Assembly: GCA_023053545.1 (NCBI GenBank)
Contig: JAKZAN010000006.1
Location: forward strand, 11,006,351 to 11,070,350
Source of the DNA: Lepidurus packardi
Lineage: Eukaryota > Arthropoda > Branchiopoda > Notostraca > Triopsidae
Reading direction: 5' to 3'
DNA: 64,000 bases
Below, one piece after another: positions 15,101-28,700 of this stretch (position 1 is its first letter; every line of letters begins with the position of its first letter). Position numbers and translations under genes: made by a program. Below the pieces are notes generated by a model, which had not been told where the DNA came from, did not search any database, and saw only the letters and a program-made list of their open reading frames with translations.

Positions 15101-18100
15101 ATATCTCGCTTCAGCTCCGGTCACTCAAGTGTGAGTTGCTACAACTAAAACACACTATAGGAAGAAGGTATCATTTGCGGGGCCAAAGAAAAAAGGGAAA
15201 CACGAGAGCCAGAACCCGACCCGACTCATTTTTTTTCCTCCATAAAAGCCAAGACTAGCAATCAGTCGTTTTTGCCGCACTACACGGTGCCGCTAACAAT
15301 TAGCCCAACAGTATACCTCCGCTTTTATAAGAACGTGTATGTGGATAAAGGTAAACGTTGCAATGGGGCGTCTTAAAAAGTGAGTTAAAAAGAGACAGAG
15401 AGACCAGAAAATAGAACATGACAGCAACAATGGCAGCTATAAACACGTGAAGAAAGGAGCGAAGGTTTCGCAAGTTCGAACAATAACCCTTATTAGCCGC
15501 GATTCTTTGGGTCCAATGTTATAACATTGTGACTTGCGAGTTTATATATTAAAATTTGACCCCTTCTTGACTCGGCCCTTTCTCAAACCACAACCTTTGT
15601 CTTCCCATGCCGACGGACTTAGCCTAGGACACTAATTGCTAATTACCCTCTTATTACCCTTCATATAACGAACGAGTTTTATAATACGTGTAGCGAATAC
15701 CTATAATTGTACACCCAAGTCTCCAAGTTACGGAAATTGTCTTCTAAATCGTCCTACTAAAGTCGCCAAAGCCGTTTTTTATACCCAATCAATGATGGAT
15801 AACAGCAGAGCTTCGGGCTACGAGTAATTTTTCGAAGGGTCTGTTTAGGTTAAATGTTTTAATTTGGATTTCTTAGTCGTTCGACATAATATACCTTTAA
15901 ACGCGAGATTAATTGTTACTTTGAATTAATAATAATAATCCGTATAATTGAAAGCACAATTCTGGAACAGTAAATCTGAATTTCTGAAATCTGAACAGAA
16001 TTTCGGAAACAGTAAAGCCTAACATTTTTAGAAAACCTTCTTTACGCTAAATACGTTAGAATATCAAGGTATGTTTCAAATTTTTTGGTTACATGATAGG
16101 AAGGCATCTATGAAACTATCGATAAAGGAAGTTCCGATCAAAATAATTCAGAAACCGTAACTCCGTAAAACTGTGCTGTAAAATTATACCTTTTCGATTT
16201 TTTTTTGCTATTTGTAAGTAGAAACTAAAATCCTGATAAATAATGCATCCCTCGGAATTTTCGCTAAAATCTCCCGAGAAAAGCAAATTTTTCCGTTTCA
16301 AAAGTAATTCTAAAAATATTTCACTTCCATTCTTTGGGACGCTTCCTTAGTTTATAAGTGTTCTCTAATGAATCCCGCGTTCATGGACACATCGCATTCA
16401 TCAATAACTAGAAGAAAATACTGTGTCCACGCAAATAGACTAGTTTGGAAAGGTTTCAGCTTTCGTTATCACTTGTAGTTCACAGATACTCTTAGAGCTA
16501 AACTTGCTCTTAAGTGGAGTTTCAAGTGGGGGAGAAACACTCCATCATCGTGCAAGAAGGTGAAAGTAAAGTAAAGGAAAAACAGGCAAACAGTATCCTG
16601 ATAAATAGTGCACTTAAAGCAACATTCTTCTGTCGAGATAAACTCACATTTTTATAACATCCTATGATAACGAAGGCTTCTGCTCTACTTTGTTTCTTAA
16701 GGCGCATAAAGAAAGGCAGAAAACCTTCAAATTTTCCTATTTCTCCTTTTCATATAATAGAAGCCTTGCGTGGAACAGGTGGAGCATTATAGTTTGATGG
16801 TCAGATGAGATTACACTTCACGAAAAAGGAACAGGCCTGGTGCTATGACCACACCTGTGCTGTGGAAGTCCGCCAAGCTCACACTCACGAAGAGACGAGA
16901 CACGGGGAATTCGTAATTGGTGCACATCCCATTTATCATTTTTTATTTTTATTTTTTATTTTTCACCTTCTTTTTTTTAGTGCTTGAAGTCCCCAAAATA
17001 TAAATACTGAGCTCAGCAGCAGCTGGTGAAGGTTTAAATTACAATTCTGTGACGAAGCTAAATAAGAAAAACAGAACAATGCGGCAGATTAAAAAAATCA
17101 TCTGGAAGGTAAATCTCGGAACCTATATATTAAGCTTGGCATCATCCATTTCAAGCTTATCTTTTTCTTTTTAGGAAGGTGTTAATACGAATTCAGGTTT
17201 GGTGTTCAAAACCTCAGGGAGAGAAAGACTTCATTTGTCTTGGATCCGGAAAGTTGCAGACCGCTGCTTCGATTCTATTTTGCTCTCCGCTCGAAAAGGC
17301 CTCATGACGATCAAGATAAAGTGCAGGTGTTAAAAAGATCTCCCACATACCCAAAAAGGCAAAAGAGGGCAGAACAAACTCTAAAAAAAACTTTCTCAAA
17401 ACCACACACCAGAAGTTGTCAATGTATAGTTTATCCGTAAATCGAAAATGTGTCTAACAAAGTCCTTTTCTTTTCTTTTTCCATGTCAGGTGATGGCCTG
17501 TTCCAGTATATTAAAACTATGTAAATGGAAACTCTTTCCGTAGGCTTCTTCCCTTTACCTCGAAAATGTGCCAAAATTCAAATCTTGACAGTTAGAGATG
17601 CCAAAAGGAAACCTCTGGCAGTTCCCATGGAAAATTTGCCTGTCAAATAACAGATGCTGGAAAACTTGAAGAAATTGACCCAAGAGAGCCAAGCCCATCC
17701 AGCCAAAAAGACCCCCCTCCATTGGACAGCAAATATTGTCATTAAATGTTACCGCAGGTACCCAAAACTACAGGTTAGCTGTCATTATGGAAACCCTGGA
17801 AAATACAAGAAAACGTTCCCAACCCTGTTTCCCTATTCGGCTTGTTTCCAGTTTTGCCCCGTTTTCCGCGAAACTCAATAAAGGTAGACGCGGTCAAGTG
17901 CTACAGGATTCATATTGATATCTTCTACCTTAATTCGTGTATCTTCTGTTTAAGTATGTCGTTCCTTAACTAACCTTTCCTGGCTAGCGTACACGTTTAC
18001 AGTCAACCCTTTTTGGACAGATTTTACTGCCATATAAGTACTGCTGAATCGTGCCAGTCGTTTCCGAAATAAGAGGCGTCGCGGCGCTCGCCTGTGACAA

Positions 18101-19511
18101 CGGGCGTTTGACAGTAAAAGGATATAAACTACAAAGTTACGAGGTGGGGGGTAAGAGGCATGTAAAGAAGGCATTCCATCAAGCTATACGACTGCGTGCG
18201 TTCGATAGGTACTGCTTAAAAAAGAGGTGTGAGGGGAGAGGAAAAGCAACGGCATGCATAAACTAGCTGTCATTTCTCGTACAACGAGACCATTGTTCAT
18301 GCTAAGTCACCGAACCTATGGAAAAAACATGAACATATAATAACATTCTGATACTATTCCTATCTTTAACAATCTACTAGGACTATTAAATTAAGAACTG
18401 TGCATTTTAGGCCCTTTTTTTTACTATATATGCAAAAACATTCTATCGTTAATAATATCGGCCTGATAATTTAAGAACTGTGCACGCTAACCTTTAGGAT
18501 TAAGCGCCTTTAGAACTTTCAAAGTAATTTATAATTTTACCCCGAAACGTGTTGAACAATTCACAGGTTACGTCACTCGATCCTTCATGGAAGGTTAAGA
18601 AGTTCTATGAACAAATACAATCTTAATTGGTTACATTTCAAATAACGAATTTCACTGTAATGGACAATGACTAATGATTAAATCTTATGCATCAAGCTTT
18701 GACTTCGTTTCTGGTTGTTCTAGAGTTTTTTGGGGAATTCTGACAGTCACATTGCTGGACAGATGCTCGTGTGGACACAGGTGGGAACTTCAAACTGAAG
18801 CTCAGGTAAAATATAAGTTTGAGTTGGAGGACTTTTCCTGTGCTAATAGCGTGTACAATAAAGAGTCCAGAACTAATTACTAGGCTGAGAGCGTGTTTGT
18901 CTAAGGCAAGGGGGGATTTTTAATGGCGTTATAAAAGACGCTAGCGAGTGTTTTGTGTCATTGGGAAGTGGGCCAAGACACACAACGTCGGAATTTAATG
19001 ACGGCCCCATAAAAACGTTGAAATAAGATTTGACGAGACAGGTAGGTATACGATATAAAAAGTCTTAAATCCTCTTTTAAAATGCTAAAACGCTAATTAT
19101 ATGTGTCTAGTGCATAATCAAAAAGCGAGCACGGTCCACAGGCTAATGCGTGATGGAGGAATTAAGAGGTACATTACCTTTCATAGGCAGAATACTGCGG
19201 ATGGTATTCGTGTGGCGTTTGGTCGATTTGGGCACGTAGCCGTTGGAGTATTTTTGGTACAAATCCTTCATGTAGGAGGGTGTCAGGGATTCCGTAGTGG
19301 TACTTAATTTCCCTTCTAACGAAACTGATTTTGATTTCCATTTGCTGGGATGGATATTGAGCAATTGCTCTAATGCGGCTTCCACAGTTTCTTCCAACAA
19401 CAGCGACTGTTTCTGGGCATTCTCGTTCTCGATTTTGCCCCAGCTTAACGTCAATTCCACGACTACTAACACGGTTACCACCACCCAAACCCCTGAATTA
19501 AAATTTGCCAT
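12147..19511 (-). CDS. BMP3: BMP3/GDF10-type TGF-beta ligand precursor
   Basis: A secreted TGF-beta family ligand. Minus-strand exons are 19511-19178, 13953-13046, 12989-12816 and 12338-12147, giving 535 residues with matching phases. Residues 1-25 are a signal peptide (hydrophobic [15 protein letters not shown]). The prodomain has [11 protein letters not shown] at the exon 1/2 junction, like NTVRSF in BMP3, and [12 protein letters not shown] soon after. A basic stretch with possible proprotein convertase sites (RKARKNKRK) precedes the mature domain. The mature part has the seven-cysteine pattern (C433, C462, C466, C499, C500, C532, C534). It follows BMP3 closely in [32 protein letters not shown] and the final ETCACR. 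In vertebrates BMP3 tempers BMP and activin signalling; the role here is unknown. The third intron uses a GC donor. Intron 1 is 5.2 kb. Confidence 0.93.
13954..19177 (-). other. intron 1 of the BMP3-like gene
   Basis: A 5.2 kb intron, far larger than most in the window. The donor AAAG|GTAATG is at 19177 and the acceptor TTTTTTAG at 13954. It may hold enhancers, but no exon, RNA gene or mobile element was recognised in it. The open frames inside (for example 14082-14279 on the minus strand) show no family resemblance. Confidence 0.8.
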
Positions 19512-22500
19512 GATTCAAACCTCGTAACCAAAACAAACGGTTATGTTAATCGAGTCATGACACACACGTACACAAGTTTTATCTTCACACTGCTTTAAAT
19601 GTTCTTGAAATAACGTTAACGAATTTAGCGAAGACACCTGTCCAGAGGACATCAGGACCCGTAAACGTCCAAAATCGGAGTGCGGGATGTAATTTTCGGT
19701 ATCAACGCGCGCACTAGCGAACTCTGGAAAAGCTACTAACGCCTCGCAAAGGTAAGCAAGCCAACTTGAAGACAGAGCCGAAAGACGGAAACTGCCGGAC
19801 ACGAGGCAAAAGAAGCCCAAGCCATAGCAAAGCTTGCAGCAAAATATAAGTACCTCCTTCCTCCGTAGGCCAGTTTCATTCTGAAGGTCTCTGAGCTTTT
19901 TTATTTATATTTTACTTAACACCTATCCTTTCCTTCAAAGAAAAAAGGACAAAAACTTAAACCCTGTGTATAAAAAAACGGAACAATGCATGTATAATCT
20001 AATTCTCCCCAACTTATTCAATTCCCTATTCTCAATTTGTGAATCGATTGGATTTAGTACCTGCGACAGCCTTCAAAGGAAGTAAACCTGTAAAAAAAAG
20101 ATTCCAGCCATTTCCATGTCATTTAGCGTAATTTGACGCTTGGATGGGCAGTTGACAAGCTTGTGTTCCCCACGCCACTCAAGCGGTCAATACAACTGAA
20201 TCCCGCCTTTTTCTTGTCAAACGTTACTCAAGCGTTTCCTTTCAAAGGGAAATTACCCCTGTTTTTAACGTAAGAGTCCAGGTTTGATAAGCATAGGGCG
20301 CAGCCACACAGGCAAATGTAACCCCCTCATTTAAAAAGTCCTCAAAACTTGGGCAACAGCAAGACGACGAGATGAGCTTAAGTCTGTCTCCAAGTTGTTC
20401 ACCTTTTTGTCTTATCCGGTGCCCACATCAAATGAAAGCCCACCTTCGTGGCGGCCGGTATAATAGGCTTCGCTCTCTTGTGCTCCAGAGGCACCAGCCT
20501 TAGGCCTCAAAGCCCAAGAAAAAGCTCTATTTTGTCCCCTCTGTGTCCATACTAATGCTAATGCAGCCTCATTGACGACAACTCAAGTCTCAGAAAAGTA
20601 GGAACCCCTTACCGAAACCTTTTGTCTACTACGCCCAAGAAAACGCTATACAGCTTTTCTTAGGCCTCAATGCCTTGGCGTCCGAAGATTTGTTTGGGCT
20701 ACTGTATGGAAACAGAACCGGGCTTCGCCAAAATCCGAACCGCCGCAAAAGAGAGAGAGAGAAATAGGAGACTGTATAGTAAACTTTTAAGAAAAAGAGG
20801 GAGTGTGCATCAAAGATCAGACGCGGGGCCTTTGGGTGGCGCCATGGAGGGTCTGCTTTCGCCTTTTCTACTGCTGCAACATTACCATTACTGAAGTGTA
20901 CAGTCAATGGCGCCGGTCGAGATTTGTCATAGTCTTCATGCCCTTATGGCTTTCGCCGTTCAACTCAATAACAAAAGATGGAACGGTTTGTCGACTCTAC
21001 ATCAGTTTCAATCATTCAAGCTCGGGTCGAAAACAGCTAACCTGAATGAGTTAGCTCATTTTCATCACCCTGCAATCGTTTTGCGTGAGGATTACGTTAA
21101 ACTGCGGGTGTCAAAGCTTGATTATGCACGCTTCTTGAAAACTTTTTGCTTCCGTTTTTTTCCTGCCTAGACAGACTTATTACTTGCAAGAATCCTGGCC
21201 ATAGACTGACGCTCCTGCTGTTAGAACAGTTGCCTGAAAAGCGAAAAAGTCGGCGTTGAAAGGCTAACAAATCATGCGTGAAGAATATTTTGACAGTGGC
21301 TCTTCTCATTTCTAGGTCTGCCGCTCTGGAGGTTCGTACAACTGTGACAGATTGACTTTGGATCATGAGAAAACGTGCGAAAGAAGTGGCTGCTATTACC
21401 CCGTACAAATAGACGCCATATATAATAAAACTGCATATGACAGTATGTCGTCGCCCGGTCTTGTTTGTCGAAAGGCGCCTTGGCGGCCACTAGGATTGCT
21501 ACAGACGCCCCTTTTCGCTACGTCTCTAATATTATCTATAGGACTGCTCGACGCGACCTTTAACACACAATGCACGAGTGGCCTGGCGCCGACAAGCATT
21601 AGGGAAAAGACGAGGAGAAGAATACCGAAGTGCGAAAGAGCCGACCATTCACCCTTCATCGTGTTCCTCTTTGGGGTTGGGGGACAGAGAGTGGGATAAG
21701 GTTGACGATTCCGGGCTTTGGAATCACACCTATTTCATAATTATGAATTCTAAAAATCCGTTGATATAGTCCAATACCTTGCTCAGTGCAGAGAAGTAAT
21801 AAAAAGAAAAATTTGAGTTCTTTCAATTTCTGGGTAGGACTATAACGCTTCTTTTTTCGGATTGAAAGGAACCCCCCTTTGCTTTTTTGCCTTCACGCGT
21901 CCCATTTCTGAATGCAACAGCTGCTGCTGACATCCGTAACTGCTGGGTAATCGTAAGGGTGTTCTTGTGTGAGTGAGGGACGCCAACGACGTTTTTCTTT
22001 CTCTCTCTTACTTCTCTCCCTCCCTCTTTCGCTACAAACAATTACAGACAAATAGAGCACAGCTATGTATGTCAGGCGAATGCAAAGATTTGTCCCGTCA
22101 GTGTCAACGACGCTATAACAAGAAACGAAATCCATGGGACGTCCTGACTCGTGGCATTTTACCCTGCGCAATTAATTACAACAGTTAATTTTTATGCAGA
22201 ATCAGCAACGGAAAGCCCATTTAAACAACTAGATTGGTTCCCATAATAGTCTAAATAAACACAAAAGTCTTTGTTCGGAAAAGACAGATTGCAGACTAGC
22301 ACACTACCTCTTTTTTTCCGTTCCCTTTCTTAATTAATACAGAACGAAAGTTTCGACGGCTGTTTTTGAAGATTCCAAACAGCAAAAGGAGTATCGTTTT
22401 ACTGCATACAAATCGCGTCACTCAGACCGAAAAACTAAACCTGAGACGTGAAAAACGCCGCACATAACTACTTCGTTTTGTATGTAGGTAGCAACTTATA

Positions 22501-25500
22501 TGCAATGATTTTAATTTATCTTCTGCATTTAAGAAAATACAGAAACACATCACTAGAAGGTTGAGGAAAACTGCAAAAAAAGAACACTTTCAATAATGCA
22601 AACTAAGTAAATAAGATTTTAAGATGCCCGTATGGGAATTAACATCACCCCATAGTGCACTTGCAAACTCTCGTCAAGGAAACATTACTTTAATTCGCAC
22701 AGCCCAAAAAATGAAACTGCTATACGACACCATGAACGAAAATTGTGCTAACGCGACCTGTAGTTCGATATTTTCCAAGCCTTTGGACATTTTTTAACCG
22801 CGTAGGATAAGAACACAGTGACACAATATTATTTCTATTGGTAACCTAATAAGACAAAGCGGTTTCTGGAAAAAGATATTTACCCCGAGTCAACTTCTAA
22901 TTGCTCACACTACTAAGACCAAGTTTCCCTCGGGTTGGGGTATGTCCCAAGTTTCAGCCCACAAAAACTCGGTGTAGTTTACTACGCACGGACCTTGGCA
23001 GAAAGGACGAGTTTCATTAAACCAACAAAACCCCCAATTCGCCGATCACGGGGGTCCATCCAATTGACCCAAACGATAGCTTAAAAGGGCTTGGGGAATA
23101 CCGTCGAGTGGACGCTAAGGAAAAGGCTGGCAGGTGCATTAGCACGGACCTAGCAAAAACCAAAGGTTTCGCTTGAAACTTCCCAACTGAAGTCCTGTAC
23201 CCTGCCGACTACGCAAAATGTGAGCACAGCTCATGGATCTATGCATGCAACGGTTATGGACTCTAAATATTAAACCGACACCCTCATTTTTCATTATAAG
23301 CAGTCTTGCGTGTGTGGTCCACCAGGCCTCCACCTTAGTTCCTGTCTTCCATCTCAATAAAACAGAATAATGTAGCCGGCGATGTAGACTCCCAAGAACG
23401 AATTCTCGTGGGACCTCAGCTGTGCAGCACCCTGCATCGTTTTCCATTTTAAATCTCTCCCTATGGCATGTAAGGGCAAAAATGCCTCTGGTTCTTCTTC
23501 AGTTCTCATAAGTCAAGGTCCTGTCAAACAACGCAAGCCACAGCCAACGCTGTAACTCTGACCTGAAATAAAAAAGAAACAGAAAATTATCCTAAGTTCG
23601 TTAGGGCTAAAACAAATGCCACACAGTGGAATAAGCAAAGCTTTCTCGGAATTAATTTAACGTTAGAAAAACTGCAGCCAGAGATGGACTTGCAGCCAGA
23701 AGTGCAACGTTTGCATTTATATAAGTTGAAGGGAAGCTGCTGGGTTAAGATTTACACAGGATTACCAATGCAGAAAATAATGAGCGACTCAAAGAAGGTA
23801 CAAGTTTGTGTATCTATGCTTTTTGACTTCAGGTTGAGGTCTTCAAGGAAGTTTTCCACCAACAACAAGCCAAAGGTGCGCACACCACTTGGGAGCGCTT
23901 GAGAAAACCTACAGATAGTTGGTGATTTAGAATATACCAGGAAAGCTAAGTCTACAACGAATACAAGTACCGGAAATGAAGGTAGCAATTTGCTGAAACC
24001 CTTGAAAGATAAAAGGAAAGGCTCTCATCTTCGGGTACTTGCCTGCCCAAGCTTTAGGCTCTTCGGATAAGATGTTATCAAATAGACCGAAGTAAAAGCC
24101 AGAAAAAAGTGCTGCTCATCCAGGTGTTCCACTTTTGTCCCAATTAAGAAAACCCAGGGTCCATACGGTCACCAAAATGTGTCTGCAATCAAAACTATAC
24201 AGGCATTTTAGGGTGTTATAAGAAAAGCTTTTAGCACTTGTATCAAAAACCACTCTAACAGTATTCGCTAAAAGTAAAGCTTTCAGATAAGATATTAGAA
24301 AAATGGGAGTTGGTCGCTTACCTGATCTCCTTCTTGAATCCGAAAAAAAAGTACAATGAAATAAAAGGGTAAAGTAAGAGCCGAAGCCCACGGCTATGAC
24401 AACGAGGCCGGCTTAATAAACAAGCTCATACATCTTAGACTAGCAGCTGAGCTAATTACTTGGCATCAATATTAGTCCACTCGTAGCTGTAGGCCTTTTT
24501 GGGGGCTGGGAACGGAATAATACATAAACGAACACGGCCGCCACGCCCCGGAGCCTCTCTTCCTTCACTGCCCGTGACCCTAGAAGGAATACACAGAGAT
24601 GTAAAAAGCCGTCTTAGAAAAAAAAGATCCACCATGTACTGTAATCATTACCCGTGACCAACTTCCCGCGTTGAAAAAAATATAAGCTAATTATACGCAA
24701 AGCAAAAATGTATTGTTGCAACTATCAGTACTGTTATGAAATCAATGAACAATTTACATGGCAAATGTTACAAATTCGAACCTGAAAACGCCAATGTTGT
24801 TGATCTTTCGACTAAGAGTGTATGGTGGATAGCTTCATTGTTGTTGAATTTATGAGCTCCAAAGCACACTACGGACACCTTGAGTTTAAGTAGCATATTT
24901 TACTACAAGATCCCACACCCAAAATCGAAGCCAAGGTCTTGCACTACACGAAAAAGATTTGTCTGGCTTTATCTTACAAAAAAGAAAAAGAAAAAAATTT
25001 TCACGCTTTTATCACGACTTAATCATCCGTCCTTAGAATGGTCAGTTCACAGGCCGCTTGATTATTTACCAGAACTCATCCATCTAACTCTATTTTCTTT
25101 CTCGTTCGGTCACTTAGAAAAGGAGTTATTTTTATCTTTAACTTGCATTCGATTGCTATCATTGGCAGGCTTGGAACTTGTCAAAACCAACATGGCAAAA
25201 GCAATTGGCCAATCAGTGTCACCGTCATCTACACCTGTTCAACGAGAAAAGTTTCAACTGTTCAATGGATAGCGACATTGACACATAAGCCTGTCACTGT
25301 TACTGGTATTAAACTAGCCTAAAACTGCCTAAAACTGAAATGGATTCAAGGTTTTCTAATCGACATCCATATTACTACCCTCTCTATAATGAAGGATGCA
25401 ACAGGCTTGTTATTCAATACTTGTTTCAGGACCTGTCAAAGGTTTGACAGATAAGAACTTATCATATGGAAACTTTAGGTTTTACACCTGACTGCTACGT

Positions 25501-25750
25501 TGTTCGGGACCAATGAAACAGCTTCACTTGTCTTGTTGTGGGGTCCATCTATTTAAAAATCACCCTGTCTACTATCTCATGTTTAAACCCCCCACAAAAC
25601 CTCGTTTGAGCTTTAGATGTTGAAGAAGGTTCATAACATTCCAGTAACGGACGGGGCACGCGTCTGTCAAGTTACTTATTCTACCTTCAGGTCAAGTTTT
25701 CAATTGGTTTTTGGAGGAAGATAACTACTTGTTAGAGAGTTCTTAGAGCA
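19512..25750. other. intergenic region with no confident gene
   Basis: About 6.2 kb between divergent genes. A more GC-rich patch (about 20400-21700) carries several overlapping open frames on both strands without recognisable products. One stretch at 24456-24579 looks like a terminal exon and is listed separately. The 5' flank of the first mannosidase lies at the right end. Confidence 0.5.
24456..24579 (-). CDS. possible isolated terminal exon of an unknown protein
   Basis: A plausible acceptor (TTCCTTCTAG) is followed by 41 codons ending in TAA. The peptide is Gly/Arg-rich and then ends PAPKKAYSYEWTNIDAK. The composition looks more protein-like than neighbouring frames. I found no upstream exon, and the family is not recognised. 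It may be chance. Confidence 0.2.
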
Positions 25751-28700
25751 ATGCTTTGTCCTAACCAAATGAGGCTGTGGGTTTTAGCCTTTACTTGCTT
25801 CATTACCACAGTGCAAGGTGCTCCATCAGCATCAATTGTTAAAGTTTGGGAGTCAGCACCAACAGCAAATACCTGTGGCTATCAGGTGATGTATTTACGT
25901 AGTGAGAAATTACTACTGGCCGCCAATGGTTTTCCTATGCAAATCTTCTCCAGTCAGTCAAATCTCTCTCCCTTTTTCAACAATCCTGTTTTTGTGTTTT
26001 AGAGCTGCCCTGCCATTAAACCGGGTTATTTAAATGTGCACCTCGTACCACACACACACGATGATGTTGGGTGGCTAAAAACCGTCGACCAGTACTATTA
26101 CGGAGGTAAAAAAAAAAAAGTTGGCAAACCATACAGACGGACATTTTTTTATGCTTCTTTAATTGATAAAACCTATTTATCAAAACTTGGGTCAACATTG
26201 CTTATCTCTACGCTTACTTTCAAGTACTTTTAATACGTTTAGCGTTAGATGAATAGCACGTACAGTTCATGTTCCTAAAATGTCAAAACTGAAAAAAGGG
26301 AAAACTGAAAATTCAGATTAAAAAAAATAAAATAAAAAAGTCATCATTAGCGTTTCACAATGAAATAAGAATTTTCGTATCATTTTATTATTAGGAATTT
26401 TCTTAGTATGTTTATTTTTTATTTATTAATGATATACTATCGTGTATTTTATTTATTTGTATTTATTTTTAATCTAATGAAGTGTCGTGTTACCCATATT
26501 AAAAAAGGAAACACTTATATTCCTTTGCTTTTAATGTTTGACGACATTATTACAAGATGAAACGATGAGAAAGATTGCAGACAGTGTTGGCGGAAGGGGT
26601 GACAAAGAGGGTGGTATGGTGAACTTAGGGAGGGGGGGCAGCTTTGCAGGTTAACAAGGTAGAAACGTGTCTTTTTTATTTTTTAGGGGTCAGATAGAAG
26701 TTAAAAAATAAATAATTATTTACCGGCTGGCCAGGGTTATTCGGCTTCCGTCAGCACTGATTACAAATAATAAGCTAACAAACATAATTAATATACGATT
26801 ATAATGCCTCTGGTGGAAAATTTTGAGACTCGGGGAGATTTTTCATACCCAGCTACCAAACTTTAAGAGGTAGTAAGTTTTGTCTGACCTCTTGTTTTCT
26901 AGCCAAATCGAACATTCAGAAAGCTGGAGTCCAATACATCCTGGATTCGGTGATTGACGCTTTAGAGGTTTCCCCTGACAGAAGGTTAAAGATTTTCTCA
27001 CTTTCTAAACTAGCGAATAACAACAGCAAAAACACGACTTGAATCAGGTTCATTTATGTGGAAACTGGTTTCTTTTACTTGTGGTGGAATGAGCAAACTG
27101 AAGCTACGCGCCAAGTTGTCCAAGATTTGGTCAAATCTGGTCGTCTGGAATTCATCAACGGAGGTGATGACTCATCAACTTTTTTAGATACTTACGAATT
27201 TCCAAATTCGTTCCGGATCTTTCGAATCTAATTTAAAGGACCTTTACCAACATCTGACAGGTTGGTGTATGAATGACGAAGCCACGACTCATTATGCAGA
27301 CATCATTGATCAAATGACTCTAGGATTGAAGTAAAACACGATGAAAAAGTGACAAATTTTGGGGATTCTATTTTTGAATATTCTTAATCAGGTTCTTGAA
27401 CGATACATTCGGAGAATGTGGCCGTCCCCGAATTGCTTGGCAGATCGACCCTTTTGGCCACTCGAAAGAGCAAGCTAATTTGTTCGCACTGATGGGTTTT
27501 GATGGCTTATTCTTTGGCCGCTTAGATCACGAGGACAAAAAAATCCGTGAGGCCACACAATCTATGGAAATGGTCTGGGAAGGCAATTTCTACTTAGGTA
27601 TATTTTCCTTCGTGTTATAATAAACCTTCCGTGATCACAAAAGCTTCCTTTATGTGTCCCATTCCTTTCGTCGTCTACAGGTGATAAGAGTAATTTGTTT
27701 ACTGGGGCTTTACACAACCTCTACCAACCACCTCCCGGTTACTGCTATGATATTCTCTGCAACGATGAGCCCATCATTGATAACAAAGCTTCTAAAGATT
27801 ACAACGTTCCTGAACGTATCCAAAATTTTTTGAATTACTGCCAAGATCAAGCAAAAGCGTACAAAACAAGTAACGTTTTCCTGACCATGGGCTCGGATTT
27901 CCAGTACATGGACGCCCATGTTTGGTACAAAAACATGGATAAGTTAATCAAGTACGAAACGAAACATATTTAAAATCAAACAAGGGAAAATCTCTTTCCA
28001 TTATAAAAATTTCCCTTCAAAGATACACGAATGACCTCCAAGCCAATGGCAGTATGGTTAATCTAGTCTATTCCACTCCTTCTTGCTACCTGAAAGCTGT
28101 CAATGAAGCAAATAAAACCTGGTCACTCAAAAAAGATGACTTCTTCCCCTACGGGAGTGATGCTCATTCGTATTGGACGTAAGCTATAGACCTGTTTCCT
28201 CTTTAAAGGTTTATTCACTTACCTCCGCTCAATTCCTCAGGGGTTATTTCACTTCACGTCCTGCTCTGAAATATATGGTCCGAAAATCTGGTGGTTTATT
28301 GCAGGTAAAAAAAACTTACGTGTACACCGAAAATTGAAATGCATTATTCGTTTAAATAGACTTGCAAGCAAATGGAGGCTTTGGCCTTCCTGCAAGACGG
28401 CCAAGAACATGGAAACGTGGGCAATCTGAAGGAAGCTATGGCCATTGCCCAGCATCACGACGCCGTTTCGGGTACCGAAAAAGAACACGTAGCTAGTGAT
28501 TACGCACGTCGATTGCATGAAGGAACGGTCGATTGTTTAGATACCATCGCTTCGTCTTATCAGTACGTAGATCCGCTCCCACAGCTTCTAAAACCCAACT
28601 TTGTTATTTACTACCGATTGTGAGCCTGAAAGCAGGTTTGCAATGGTGAGCTTGCCATAGAAAAAAACTAAAATCAGTATAAAAAAAAAAAAAAATAAAA

